A stretch of DNA of 64,000 nt, taken from assembly GCF_028898845.1 (NCBI RefSeq), contig NZ_CP118574.1, positions 372,001-436,000 of the forward strand, written 5' to 3'. The first letter of the stretch is position 1. Every line of letters begins with the position of its first letter. The notes beneath the pieces are model-generated. The model saw nothing but the letters and a program-made list of their open reading frames with translations. It was not told the DNA's origin and did not search any database. Below, in pieces: positions 1 through 9,329 of the stretch. The DNA comes from Streptomyces sp. WZ-12. GTDB lineage: Bacteria > Actinomycetota > Actinomycetes > Streptomycetales > Streptomycetaceae. A program made the position numbers and the translations under genes.

Positions 1-264
1 GTCGGACTGATCGTCATGGTCCTCTGGGGTTACCGGATGTGGTGGTTGCGCCGGCCCACCAGGTCCGGCGGCGCTCTCGGGCGGGCACCGGCACGCGGTG
101 CCTGGCGCCGGCTGCCGGGGCGGGTACTCGCACCGGCCGCGGTCGCGACCGCCGTCGTGGGCTACTACGTCCCGCTGTTCGGTCTGCCGCTGCTGGCGTT
201 CCTCCTCGCGGACCTGGCCGTGGGCGCCGTACGGCGACGGCGTGGCGAGCGGGTCGCCCGGTGA
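1..264 (+). CDS. PepSY-associated membrane protein, C-terminal part (partial)
   Basis: The reading frame is open from the first base, so the gene starts upstream of the window. The 87 visible residues begin inside a transmembrane helix that runs into WGYRMWW. A basic linker follows, then a second hydrophobic segment (about residues 46-72) and an Arg-rich cytoplasmic tail. This arrangement is typical of the last helices of PepSY-associated TM proteins, which I know from the family rather than from a visible PepSY domain. The stop overlaps the GTG start of the next gene (GTGA), so the two are translationally coupled. The family is often linked to metal or redox processes at the membrane; no specific substrate can be read here. 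Confidence 0.6.
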   Translation, partial: VGLIVMVLWGYRMWWLRRPTRSGGALGRAPARGAWRRLPGRVLAPAAVATAVVGYYVPLFGLPLLAFLLADLAVGAVRRRRGERVAR

Positions 265-914
265 TCGCCGCGAGCGGGCTGCGCTGGGTCCTCACGGTGC
301 TCTACGCCCTTCCGGCGCTCTACGGGTTGCGGTCGGTCGTGGCGCGCGACGGGGCCCTGGTCGACCGGATCGGTCACGGACTCCATGCCGTCATGGGGCT
401 GTTGATGATCGCCATGGTGTGGCCCTGGGGCATGGGCCTGCCCGCGGGACCGCAGGTCTGGTTGTTCGTCGCGGGCGCGCTGTGGTTCGGCTGTGCCGGG
501 CCGCTCCGCGCCCAATCCGCCGACCGCGGCCGGGCGTTGCTCGCCGCCCTGCCGCACGTCCTGATGATGGGGGCCATGGCGTGGATGGTCGCCGTGATGG
601 GTTCCTCGCCCATGCCCGCCGGTCAGGGCGGAGGGCGGGCGATGGACGAGATGCCCGGCATGCGGATGGCGGGGCCTTCCGGCGCCACGACGATGGGCCT
701 CACCGGTTCCGGTCAGCGGCTGACGGCCGCGGTACTCGCCGTCCTCTTGGTCGTGGTCGCGCTGCGGTGGCTGGCGCGCGCCTTCGACCTGGCGCGCTCC
801 GCCCCTGAGGTGGCGTCAGGGTCGGTCCCGCGGAGCGCCGCGGGGGCGTTGGGCCCGGCCTGTCACGCGGCCATGGGCTTGGGTATGGCCGCGATGTTCG
901 CCCTGCTCATGTGA
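261..914 (+). CDS. DUF5134-like integral membrane protein
   Basis: This is a predicted 217-residue polytopic membrane protein. The GTG start at 261 overlaps the stop of the upstream PepSY-type gene; an earlier in-frame start would overlap that gene heavily and is not used. Hydrophobic segments lie near both ends and in the middle. The protein is rich in Met, including a long Met-rich central stretch (for example MMGAMAW and MPGMRM). It resembles actinobacterial DUF5134 proteins, which often sit beside PepSY-domain genes. The Met-rich loops could bind a soft metal such as copper; that is inference. No catalytic motif is visible. Confidence 0.65.
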   Translation: MIAASGLRWVLTVLYALPALYGLRSVVARDGALVDRIGHGLHAVMGLLMIAMVWPWGMGLPAGPQVWLFVAGALWFGCAGPLRAQSADRGRALLAALPHVLMMGAMAWMVAVMGSSPMPAGQGGGRAMDEMPGMRMAGPSGATTMGLTGSGQRLTAAVLAVLLVVVALRWLARAFDLARSAPEVASGSVPRSAAGALGPACHAAMGLGMAAMFALLM

Positions 915-1034
915 CGCGTCGGCACCACTGGGCGGAGGGGGCGGGGCCGGGCGGCCTCACCCCCAACTGCGTTGCGGGGGCCGTTCGACCCCGTCCATCT
1001 GTTCCGTTTGTTTCCGTTCGGCCATTGCGTGGAG

Positions 1035-1070
1035 ATTTCGAAAATATCGCTGATAGATTTGTATAAGTAG
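1035..1070 (+). promoter_or_regulatory. AT-rich candidate promoter upstream of the PBP gene
   Basis: The stretch containing GAAAATATCGCTGATAG and TATAAG is by far the most AT-rich in the otherwise GC-rich 915-1156 intergenic region. TATAAG makes a reasonable -10 element, about 90 bases before the preferred GTG start. No convincing -35 hexamer could be fixed. Confidence 0.35.
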
Positions 1071-1156
1071 TGAAGGCCGCGGTGTGGCTGGGGGGATGGG
1101 GGCGGCGACTGCGTCACCCCGTGCGAGCCACACGCACCGTGCGGAGGGAAGACGGA

Positions 1157-3400
1157 GTGACAGGGACTGGGCGGGGGCCGGACACTCCGGATGAGGCCCG
1201 TGCGCCATCGGGTCGCCGGCGGGCCACACCCCGGGAGCCCGTCGCCGACGCGGGAAGCGACGCCCGGACACCTCAACCCGGGGACCCCGAGCGCACGTTA
1301 CAGCTGCGGGTCGAGCCTCCCTCGCTCACCGAGGAGACCTTGCTGATACGCCGGCCGGAGCGGCCCGGCGGACGGGCCGCTCGCCGGAGGGCCGCACAGT
1401 CACCGTCCGGCTCCCTCCGCAGAAGTGCGCTGCCGGCCGCCCTCGTCGCGCGGCTGGCACCGTACGCCCGCCGGTTCAGGCCCCGCTATCCGCGCCCGGG
1501 CCGCACCGGTTGGCGCCGCTGGGCACCCTCCGGCCGGCAGTGGCTGGGCATCGCGTCGACGGTCATCGGCCTGTCCGGACTGCTCCTGGGGATCGCCTAC
1601 GCCGCCACCGACATCCCCAAGGACCTCAACTCCTACGCCACCCAGCAGGACAACGTGTTCTTCTGGTCCGACGGCACGCCCATGGCCCGCACCGGCTGGG
1701 TGCAGCGCCAGGCGATGCCGCTCAAGGACATACCGGAGGACGTCCGTTGGGCCGTGTTGGCGGCCGAGAACGAGAGCTTCTACAGCGACGCCGGCGTCTC
1801 GTTCACGGGGATCACCCGCGCCCTGTGGCGCACGGTCGGCCGGGGCGACACCCAGGGCGGCTCGACCATCACCCAGCAGTACGTCAAGAACGTCTACCTG
1901 AACCAGGATCAGACCGTCAGCCGCAAGTTCACCGAGGCGATGCTCGCGCTCAAGCTGGACAACCGGATGAGCAAGGACGCGATCCTGGAGGGGTACCTCA
2001 ACACCAGTTGGTTCGGCCGCGGCACCTACGGCATCCAGCGCGCCGCGCAGGCGTATTACGGCAAGGACGTCGGCGAACTCAACGTGAGCGAGGCCGCGTT
2101 CCTGTCCTCGCTGCTCAAGGGCGCCGGCCTGTACGACCCCACGTTGAGCGCGGCCAACCACAAGCGGGCGGTGGAGCGCTGGAACTGGGTCCTGAACCGG
2201 ATGGTCAAGATCGGCAAGTTATCGCCGTCGGCGCGGGCCGCGTACCGGACCTTCCCCGAGCCGCTCAAGCAGAACCCGCTCTACGACACCGGTGAGCAGA
2301 GCGACTACTTGGTGGAGCTCGCCTCCCAATACGCCCAGGACGCCGGGCACCTTACGGCCAGGGAATTCGACCTGGGCGGCTATCAGATCTACACCACCTT
2401 CGACCGCAAGCGGGAGGCGGCCCTCGACGCCGTGGTGGCCAAGGCGCGCCGGAAGGCCCAACAGGCCCACCCGGAGGAGGCGTCCGCCGCCCACTACGGC
2501 GCCGCGTCGGTGGCCGCCGACGGCCGCATCCTCGCGGTCTACGGCGGCCCGGACCACCGCAAGCAGGGTTTCAACGAGTCCAACGCCGCTACGGTACCGT
2601 CCGGTTCGGCCTTCCTGCCGTTCGTCTACGCGGCCGGTCTGGAGCACGGCGCCGTCAAGCGGCGGGACGCGCCCCGGGAACAGGTCACCCCGCAGTCCCT
2701 CTACAACGGCGATGACGACGTGCCCGTCAGCACGCCGGAGGGCCCCTACTGGAACCGCAGCGGCAAGAAGGTCTCGGCACACAACGACGGCCGCAAGTCG
2801 TGGGGCCGGATCACCCTGCGCGCGGCGCTCGCCAGGTCGGTGAACACCCCGTTCATGCAACTGGGCATGGACACGGGCCTGGACAAGGTGAAGCAGACGG
2901 CCCAGGCGTCGGGGCTGCTGTCGTCCAGCATGGGGCCCCAGGTGCCCGCGCTGTCCCTGGGCAGTTCCACGCCGAGCGCGATCCGCATGGCCAGCGGCTA
3001 CACCACCTTCGCCGCCGCGGGGCAGCACACCGAGCCGTACTCGGTGCGCCACATCACCCGGAACGGCTCGGCGGTGCGGCTGGACGTCCCGGACGCGCGC
3101 CGCGCGGTCGGCGCCCAGGTGGCCGGGGAGGTGACGCAGGCGCTCACGGACTCCTTCCGCTCCGCCCACCCGGGCGCCGCTCCCGCCGCGGCCGCGGTGT
3201 CCGGCAAGGCGGGCACCACCGCCGACGACACCGCCGCCTGGTACGTCGGCACGGCCCGCGCCGTGTCGACGGCCGTGGTGGTCTACCGCATGGATCTGGC
3301 CAAGAGCCTCGAACCGCTGCCGTTGAAGGGACTCGCGGGTTCCGCCACCGACGGCGTCCCCTACGACATTTGGGCGGGCGCCATGAGCCCCCTGCGCTGA
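1157..3400 (+). CDS. Bifunctional penicillin-binding protein with degenerate transpeptidase motifs
   Basis: This is a class A PBP-like protein of 747 residues. I chose the GTG at 1157 because GGAGGG lies 8 bases upstream; an in-frame GTG at 1070 would add 29 residues without a ribosome site. A basic N-terminal tail precedes one transmembrane helix (about 128-150). The GT51 glycosyltransferase domain follows, with E204 in AENESFY, GGSTITQQ at 234-241 and the RKFTE motif, all consistent with peptidoglycan polymerisation. In the transpeptidase domain the SxxK box reads SAFL (S484-L487), so the general-base Lys is missing. The SxN box is intact (S561-V-N563), and the KTG box reads KAG (684-686). 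The protein may therefore be a glycosyltransferase only. Two in-frame TTA codons (1298-1300, 2219-2221) suggest bldA-dependent translation. Exported wall-active genes follow. Confidence 0.88.
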   Translation: MTGTGRGPDTPDEARAPSGRRRATPREPVADAGSDARTPQPGDPERTLQLRVEPPSLTEETLLIRRPERPGGRAARRRAAQSPSGSLRRSALPAALVARLAPYARRFRPRYPRPGRTGWRRWAPSGRQWLGIASTVIGLSGLLLGIAYAATDIPKDLNSYATQQDNVFFWSDGTPMARTGWVQRQAMPLKDIPEDVRWAVLAAENESFYSDAGVSFTGITRALWRTVGRGDTQGGSTITQQYVKNVYLNQDQTVSRKFTEAMLALKLDNRMSKDAILEGYLNTSWFGRGTYGIQRAAQAYYGKDVGELNVSEAAFLSSLLKGAGLYDPTLSAANHKRAVERWNWVLNRMVKIGKLSPSARAAYRTFPEPLKQNPLYDTGEQSDYLVELASQYAQDAGHLTAREFDLGGYQIYTTFDRKREAALDAVVAKARRKAQQAHPEEASAAHYGAASVAADGRILAVYGGPDHRKQGFNESNAATVPSGSAFLPFVYAAGLEHGAVKRRDAPREQVTPQSLYNGDDDVPVSTPEGPYWNRSGKKVSAHNDGRKSWGRITLRAALARSVNTPFMQLGMDTGLDKVKQTAQASGLLSSSMGPQVPALSLGSSTPSAIRMASGYTTFAAAGQHTEPYSVRHITRNGSAVRLDVPDARRAVGAQVAGEVTQALTDSFRSAHPGAAPAAAAVSGKAGTTADDTAAWYVGTARAVSTAVVVYRMDLAKSLEPLPLKGLAGSATDGVPYDIWAGAMSPLR

Positions 3401-3463
3401 GCGGCGGACCGTCCGCGCCCACCCGCACCGCACCGGAACCTCCCTCGCAGATGAGAGCCGCGC

Positions 3464-4756
3464 ATGAAGTCGACCCCAGGCCGTCGCCGCAAGGCCCGAG
3501 CATCCCGCCGCACCGTCCGTACCCGGTTCGCCGTCCTCGCGACCGCCGGCCTCGTCGTCGGCTCGGCCGTCGCGGGGTACCTGGTGTTCGCCCAGGCCGA
3601 CGGCGACGGGCTGGCCCCCTCCGGCAGCAAGGCGGCCGCACCGGACGACCAGAGGTCACCGCAGGCGCGCAAGGAACCGCCGTGGGACGGCAAGACCAAG
3701 ATCCTCGGGGACGGCTCGACCTCCTACACCGGCCCGCAGAAGGGGCAGTTGAAGGCGGAGCCGCTCAAGCCCGGTGAAAAGCCACCCCAGTTCGTCGTCT
3801 TCTCGTGGGACGGCGCGCTGGAGGGCGACGAACGGCTCTTCTCGCACTACCGCGAATTGGCCAAGGCCCACGACGCCCACATGACCTTCTTCCTCACCGG
3901 CATCTATCTGCTGCCCAAGAGCAAGCAGGGCCTCTACCACCCGCCCCAGCACCCGGCGGGCTCCGCCGCCATCAGCTACCCCACCGACGAGCACATCCGC
4001 ACCACCCTGACCCAACTCGCCACGGCCTACGAAGAGGGCAACGAGATCGGCACCCACTTCAACGGCCACTTCTGCGGCGCCAAGGGGGGCGGCGACTGGA
4101 GCGTCGCCGAGTGGAAGAGCGAGATCGACCAGTTCTACGACTTCGTGGAGAAGTGGAAGACCAACACCGGCAACCAGGACACTCCCGCCCTGCCGTTCGA
4201 CTTCCGCAAGGAGGTGACCGGTGGTCGCGCCCCCTGCCTGGAGGGCCAACCGAACCTGCTCAAGGCCATGAAGAGCTACGGCTGGCGCTACGACGCGAGT
4301 TCCCCGGGCGACTTCCAGATATGGCCGACCAAGAAGGAAGGCGTCTGGGACTTCCCGCTGCAGATGCTTCCGTACCCCGGCGGCAACTACCAGGGCCTGT
4401 CGATGGACTTCAACTTCCTCTACAACCAGTCCCACGGCGAGACCAAGGGCGATCCGGCCAAGTACGCCGACTGGCAACGGCAGACCGTCGACTCCTACAT
4501 GGCGGGCTTCAACCGCGTCTACTACGGCAGCCGGGCGCCGCTGTTCATCGGCAACCACTTCGAGGACTGGAACGGCGGCATCTACATGAAGGCCATCGAC
4601 CAGGTGGTCAAGAACACCTGCTCCAAGGAGGGCGTGAAGTGCGTGTCCTTCAAGGAACTCGCCGACTGGCTCGACGTACAGCAGCCCGAAACGCTGCAAC
4701 GCCTGCGCGGCCTGGACCCGGCGCAGTCCCCGGACTGGTCCACGGTCGTCAAGTAG
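3464..4756 (+). CDS. Secreted polysaccharide deacetylase-like (NodB-fold) protein
   Basis: The product has 430 residues. It starts with an Arg/Lys-rich n-region and a hydrophobic stretch (about 22-43), so it is exported or membrane-anchored. The catalytic region resembles NodB/CE4 deacetylases: FSWDG (D116) takes the place of the usual TFDDG motif 1, and THFNGHF (H198, H202) fits the metal-binding H-x3-H motif 2. The first motif is not canonical, so activity on peptidoglycan or another glycan is probable but unproven. The gene begins 63 bases after the PBP gene in the same direction and precedes another exported protein, which suggests a wall-modification group. GAGAG upstream of ATG 3464 is a weak ribosome site. 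Confidence 0.72.
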   Translation: MKSTPGRRRKARASRRTVRTRFAVLATAGLVVGSAVAGYLVFAQADGDGLAPSGSKAAAPDDQRSPQARKEPPWDGKTKILGDGSTSYTGPQKGQLKAEPLKPGEKPPQFVVFSWDGALEGDERLFSHYRELAKAHDAHMTFFLTGIYLLPKSKQGLYHPPQHPAGSAAISYPTDEHIRTTLTQLATAYEEGNEIGTHFNGHFCGAKGGGDWSVAEWKSEIDQFYDFVEKWKTNTGNQDTPALPFDFRKEVTGGRAPCLEGQPNLLKAMKSYGWRYDASSPGDFQIWPTKKEGVWDFPLQMLPYPGGNYQGLSMDFNFLYNQSHGETKGDPAKYADWQRQTVDSYMAGFNRVYYGSRAPLFIGNHFEDWNGGIYMKAIDQVVKNTCSKEGVKCVSFKELADWLDVQQPETLQRLRGLDPAQSPDWSTVVK

Positions 4757-4863
4757 CCCTGGATCAGCCTGTCTTCAATCGCGCACACCCCTTCACATTC
4801 CCCACACATTTCATGCCAAAATGCGAACGCCCGGTCCATGTACCGGAGTAGAGGGGAACAGCG

Positions 4864-6045
4864 TTGAAATCAAGAAAAATAGGCCGCAAGCGGAGCCGCG
4901 TCACCATGGTTTCGGTGGCGGCAGCCTCAGTGGCCGCAGGAATCGTGCTGCCCAACTGGACCGCGGGTGCGGCGGTCGTCGACGACCCGAAGGTGGACTC
5001 GGCGACCAAGGCCACCTTCCAACGCCTGGCCGACGCGGTCTTCACCGATCGCACCCAGTCCCTGATCAACGACGCCCCGGGCGGGCGTCAGCGGTCGCAC
5101 CCGCAGCGGACGTCCGGCTTCACCGGAAAGGTGCGGCTGTCCGAGGGGCAGTCGCGCGAGGAGGGTTCGACGCTGGACGCGCTGCGCGCCCGCAAGTCCC
5201 GCCTCGCCCAACTCGGCGAGAAGTACAGCGGGTCCGACACCCGTGTCACGCTGGACGCCACCCGGGTGCGGGGCCGGCACGCCACGGTCGACGTCACCGA
5301 GACCACGACCCTGACGTACGACAGGGCCAAGGGCAACGAACCCAGGACCACCGGGTTCCAGGCCCACCACGAGCTGGCCTTCCGGGCCGACCGCAAGGGT
5401 GACTGGCAACTGACCGGCGTCCGCGACACCGACGCCGGCTACCTCGCGGTGAACCAGGTCGCCAAGCCGTCCGTCGCCGCACCGGCCACCAGCGACGACC
5501 CGCCCTCGGCGACCCGTTCGGCCACCACGCGCCCCGCGCCGGCCGACCCGAAGGACTTCAAGGCCACCGGCTACGACTACAACGCCATGGCGGCCTACGC
5601 GACGAAGTACTGGAGCCGGTACAACCCGGACTACCCCGACTTCAGCGACGCCGGCGCCGGCGGGGACTGCACCAACTTCGTCAGCCAGGCCCTCAAGGCG
5701 GGCGGCTGGAAGCACGTCCCCGGCTACACCACCGACTTCCACAAGTGGTTCGGCAACTCCGAGATCCAGTCGGATTCCTTCGTCGGCGTCAACGAGTTCT
5801 CCTGGTTCGCCCTGTCGTCCAAGCGCGCCAGGAGCCTCGCCAACGTCTACCAGATGGACATCGGCGACGTGCTGCAACTGGACTTCGACCGGGACGGGTC
5901 CAAGGACCACTCCATGATCGTCACCAAGCGCAGCCAGCAGGGCATGCCGTACCTCACGTACCACTCCACCAACACCTACAACAGGTCGGTGGCCAGCCTC
6001 ATCGCGGCGTACCCGCGCGCCGCGTACTACGCGTACCGCACCTGA
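4864..6045 (+). CDS. Secreted amidase-like (Amidase_6, NlpC/P60-type) protein
   Basis: This is a 393-residue exported protein. It starts at TTG 4864 after GAGGGGAA; Lys/Arg residues and a hydrophobic segment (about 17-40) form the signal peptide. The middle of the protein looks like a substrate-binding or scaffold region with no clear motif. The C-terminal part (about residue 235 on) begins ATGYDYNAMAAYA and contains GGDCTNFVSQAL, the Cys nucleophile motif of the Amidase_6 family. It ends with a KDHSMIV motif supplying the His. The family is thought to cleave amide or peptide bonds in the wall; the precise bond is not known. It is third in a run with the PBP and deacetylase genes. Confidence 0.75.
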   Translation: MKSRKIGRKRSRVTMVSVAAASVAAGIVLPNWTAGAAVVDDPKVDSATKATFQRLADAVFTDRTQSLINDAPGGRQRSHPQRTSGFTGKVRLSEGQSREEGSTLDALRARKSRLAQLGEKYSGSDTRVTLDATRVRGRHATVDVTETTTLTYDRAKGNEPRTTGFQAHHELAFRADRKGDWQLTGVRDTDAGYLAVNQVAKPSVAAPATSDDPPSATRSATTRPAPADPKDFKATGYDYNAMAAYATKYWSRYNPDYPDFSDAGAGGDCTNFVSQALKAGGWKHVPGYTTDFHKWFGNSEIQSDSFVGVNEFSWFALSSKRARSLANVYQMDIGDVLQLDFDRDGSKDHSMIVTKRSQQGMPYLTYHSTNTYNRSVASLIAAYPRAAYYAYRT

Positions 6046-6050
6046 GCAAC

Positions 6051-6067
6051 GGCCGCCCCGAGCGGCC
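6051..6067 (+). terminator. Hairpin after the amidase gene
   Basis: GGCCGC and GCGGCC form a perfect 6-bp stem around a CCCGA loop six bases after the amidase stop codon. No U tract follows, which is usual for high-GC actinobacteria. Confidence 0.4.
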
Positions 6068-6290
6068 CGCTTCGTGATGCGCGGCCACCGCACGATCCTC
6101 GTGACTCCGTCCAGTCCCGATGATCCGCGGTGGCCGCAGGCGTTCCCGCACGGGTCCACCGCAGGACCGCGAACCCGGACGGCGGCCAACGTCGCCGTGC
6201 TCACCATCAACTCCCCCAGGGCCGCTTGTGGTGCCGTGGTAGCTGATCGGCGTAGGTCTTGTGGTGGTCACCGCAGGTGAGTGGGCGCCT

Positions 6291-6305
6291 TATACACTCC
6301 CGGCG
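6291..6305 (+). promoter_or_regulatory. Candidate -10 box for a leaderless SARP transcript
   Basis: TATACA at 6291-6296 sits nine bases before GTG 6305, with no ribosome site between them. That spacing fits a transcript whose first codon is the GTG. A weak -35 (GTCACC, 6267-6272) is 18 bases upstream. Confidence 0.4.
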
Positions 6306-9250
6306 TGCCGATGATGCGTGAGTCGTCCGCGGATGCGAATCAGCAACTTCGGTTCGCTCTGCTCGGATCGCTCCAGGCCTGGCGCGGTGACACGGGTCTG
6401 GAGCTCGGGCCGGTTCGTGAACAGGCGCTCCTGGCCGCCCTGTTGCTCCGACCAGGCAGGACGGTCAGCCGGCAGCAGTTGCTCGACGGGGTGTGGGGTG
6501 CGGAGCCACCCGGCACGGGCGACAAGGTGATCCCGGTCTACGTACACCGGTTGCGCCGGCGCCTGGATGCGCGGGGAGAGGCATCGACGGGTGCCGTGAT
6601 CGACACCGTTCGCGGCGGCTATCGCTTCGCCCCGAAGGACACGCAGGTGGACGTGGTCCGACTGGCGGAGATCGCCGTTGAGGGGCGGGCGGCGCGGGAT
6701 GCCGGAGACCTGGGCGCCGCGGTGGACGCCTGGTCGACGGCGCTGGGGCTGTTCCGCGGCGAGCCGTTGGCCGGGATTCCCGGGCCCTTCGCGGAGGGCG
6801 AGCGGCTGCGACTGGTGGAACAGCGGCTCGTGCTGGTGCAGGACAAGGCCGGCTGTCTGCTCCGGTCGGGGCGGCACTCCGAGGCCATCGGCGAACTGTT
6901 CTCCCTGACCACGACCCACCCCTACAACCAGGCCCTGGCCGCCCTCCTCATGCGTGCCCTGCACGCCGGCGACCGGCAGGCCGACGCGCTGGAGGTCTAC
7001 GCCGCGACGCGCCGCCGGCTCGTGGACGAGCAGGGCGTGGAGCCCGGCGCCGAACTGCGCCGGGTGCACGAGGCGGTCCTGCGGGGCGACGACGCCTGCC
7101 TGCTCGGCGCCGACGTGCGGCACCGGGCGCCGGCCGGGCCTCGGCAAGCCGTCCCCGCCCGGCGGCTGCGCCGTGCGCGCCAAGAACTCCCGGCCGACGT
7201 CGGCAACTTCACGGGCCGGGACCGGGAACTCGGCCTTCTCGTCGCGCCCGCCGAACCGCACGTGGTCACCGTACGGGCCGTGGACGGCATGGCCGGGGTC
7301 GGGAAGACCGCGCTGGTGGTGCGCGCCGCGCGGGCGCTGCGGGAGCAGTACCCCGACGGCTGCCTGTTCGTGGAGCTGCACGGGCACCGCGAAGACCAGG
7401 AGGCGGCCGAACAGCACCGCCTGCTCCGGCGGTTGCTGCGCGCCGTGGGCGCCGGCGAGGGGGAGGACTCCGAGGACCTGGACGAACTGGCCGCGTCGTG
7501 GCGGGCGGCGACCGCTTCCCGACGGCTGCTCCTCGTCCTTGACGACGCCTCCCGCGCCGGGCAGGCACGACCGCTGCTGCCCGCCGGTCCCGGCAGCATG
7601 GTGCTGGTGACGAGCCGCCGACGGCTGACCGGGCTGGACGCGGACCGCCGGGTCTCGCTCACCCCGCTCGACCTCGACGAGGCGGCGGGACTGCTGACGC
7701 GCATCGTCGGGGGCGAGGGGTCCGACCGCGAGCGTGCGGCGGTACGCGAACTGGCCGCGCTGTGCGACCGGCTTCCGCTGGCGTTGCGCATCGTCGGGGC
7801 GCGGATCCAGGACCGCCCGTGGTGGGCGGTGGAGGCCCTGGTGGCGCGGCTGACCGACGGCGAGCACCGGCTCGACGAACTCGCGGTGGAGGACCGCAGC
7901 GTCGAAGTCGCCTTCCGGATCTCCTACGACCAGCTTCCGGCCGCCGAGCAGCGTGCCTTCCGCGCCCTGGGCCTGTCGCCCACCACACGGCTGGACCGGC
8001 TGACGCTGGCCGCGCTGCTCGACTGGGCGCCGCCCGACGCCGAACGCGCCCTGGAGAGCCTGGCCGACGCGAGTCTGGTGCAGCGGGTGACCGCCGGCCA
8101 CTACCGGTTGCACGATCTGGTGGCGGTCTACGCCCGACGCGTTGCCGCCGCCTCGCCCGACGAAGCCGCGGCGGCCCGCAGGGGGGTGTTCCGGCTGTAC
8201 GTGAGGGTCGCCCGCCGCTCCAGCGACTGGGGCACCTCGTCCTTCCCGACCGGCCCGCAGGGCCCCGGCCCGTTCACGGACTGGGAGGGGGCCGCGGCCT
8301 GGCTGGACGCGACGGGCGGCGAACTGCTCGACGTGATCCGCCAGGCGGCGGCCGCGGGCCATGTGGACGAGGCTTGTTGGATCGCCGAGGGCCTGGTCGA
8401 CCACCTGACCCGGCAGGGCCGCTTCCACGAGTGCCGCACCGCACTGGAGATGCTGCTGCCGCTCGCCGCTCGGTCCGGCGACCGACGGATGGACTCCGCG
8501 CTGCACACGGGCCTGGGCATCATGTACGGGCTACAGGGCCGATACCGGCAAGCCTGCACCCATTTCACGGCGGCGCTGGACATCAGCCGCCGGGCCGGCG
8601 ACCCGCACGAGCAGGCCAGGGCCGCGGCCGGCCTCGGGACGTTCGCCAACCTGGCGGGCCGGATAGCCGAGTCCATGACCCACTTCGCCGAAGTCGCCCG
8701 CCTGGCCGGGGCGTTGGAGCACGACGACTGGCTCATGGGTTCGGTCATGACCCGCGCCGGCGACATGCACCACCGGCTCGGCGAGTACGACAAGGCGCAC
8801 GACCGCTACCTGGAAGCGATCACCCGGGCCGAGAGGTCGGGCAGTCCCAGGCTGCACGGCAAGGCCCTGCTCCGCCTCGGTGGTCTCCAACTCGACCTCG
8901 GCCGGCCCGCGGAGGCCGTGGGCACCTTCGGGAAGGCCGAGGACCTGGCCAGGCGTCTCGGGGACGCCCCCTTGCACTCGGCCGTCCTTGGCGGGCTGGC
9001 CGCGGCCGAGGCGAAGCTGGGCAACGTGCAGGCGGCCGCCGAACTCCGGCGTCGGTCGCGCGCGGTCCTGGACGAGGAGACCGGCACCGCGTCGGAGGTA
9101 GCGACGCGTCACCGGCTGCTCTGGCACGGCGCCGCGGCCGAGGACCTGGCCGGGGGACGCGACTTCTTCGAACGGGGCACCGCCCTGCCCGACACCGACG
9201 CCAACCGGGCGAGGATCTCCCGCGCGCTGGACGACCTGGGCCGCCGATGA
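6305..9250 (+). CDS. AfsR/SARP-family regulator with NB-ARC and TPR domains
   Basis: This is a 981-residue transcription regulator of the large AfsR type. The N-terminal OmpR-like winged helix (about 15-95) contains VREQALLAALLLRPGR and the recognition region ending VYVHRLRRRLD. A BTAD (about 100-245) follows. The NB-ARC ATPase has a P-loop GMAGVGKT (328-335), a Walker B LLLVLDDAS and the TSRRRL sensor. Tetratricopeptide-like repeats fill the last 350 residues. Such proteins bind direct repeats near promoters of secondary-metabolite genes and may be tuned by nucleotide binding and phosphorylation. I prefer the start at GTG 6305 (possible leaderless message); GTG 6281 would add 8 residues. No biosynthetic cluster is adjacent, so its targets probably lie elsewhere. 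Confidence 0.9.
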   Translation: MPMMRESSADANQQLRFALLGSLQAWRGDTGLELGPVREQALLAALLLRPGRTVSRQQLLDGVWGAEPPGTGDKVIPVYVHRLRRRLDARGEASTGAVIDTVRGGYRFAPKDTQVDVVRLAEIAVEGRAARDAGDLGAAVDAWSTALGLFRGEPLAGIPGPFAEGERLRLVEQRLVLVQDKAGCLLRSGRHSEAIGELFSLTTTHPYNQALAALLMRALHAGDRQADALEVYAATRRRLVDEQGVEPGAELRRVHEAVLRGDDACLLGADVRHRAPAGPRQAVPARRLRRARQELPADVGNFTGRDRELGLLVAPAEPHVVTVRAVDGMAGVGKTALVVRAARALREQYPDGCLFVELHGHREDQEAAEQHRLLRRLLRAVGAGEGEDSEDLDELAASWRAATASRRLLLVLDDASRAGQARPLLPAGPGSMVLVTSRRRLTGLDADRRVSLTPLDLDEAAGLLTRIVGGEGSDRERAAVRELAALCDRLPLALRIVGARIQDRPWWAVEALVARLTDGEHRLDELAVEDRSVEVAFRISYDQLPAAEQRAFRALGLSPTTRLDRLTLAALLDWAPPDAERALESLADASLVQRVTAGHYRLHDLVAVYARRVAAASPDEAAAARRGVFRLYVRVARRSSDWGTSSFPTGPQGPGPFTDWEGAAAWLDATGGELLDVIRQAAAAGHVDEACWIAEGLVDHLTRQGRFHECRTALEMLLPLAARSGDRRMDSALHTGLGIMYGLQGRYRQACTHFTAALDISRRAGDPHEQARAAAGLGTFANLAGRIAESMTHFAEVARLAGALEHDDWLMGSVMTRAGDMHHRLGEYDKAHDRYLEAITRAERSGSPRLHGKALLRLGGLQLDLGRPAEAVGTFGKAEDLARRLGDAPLHSAVLGGLAAAEAKLGNVQAAAELRRRSRAVLDEETGTASEVATRHRLLWHGAAAEDLAGGRDFFERGTALPDTDANRARISRALDDLGRR

Positions 9251-9329
9251 CAACAACGGCGGCCGGCCGCCGGCGAGTACGCGTCATGGCGTCTCGGACA
9301 GGGCAGGGCCCACGGTCCCGTCAGGAGCC

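Noticed and set aside
6074..6280. Short open frame between the amidase and SARP genes
   Set aside because: No ribosome site, poor codon bias and no similarity; it overlaps the probable SARP promoter.
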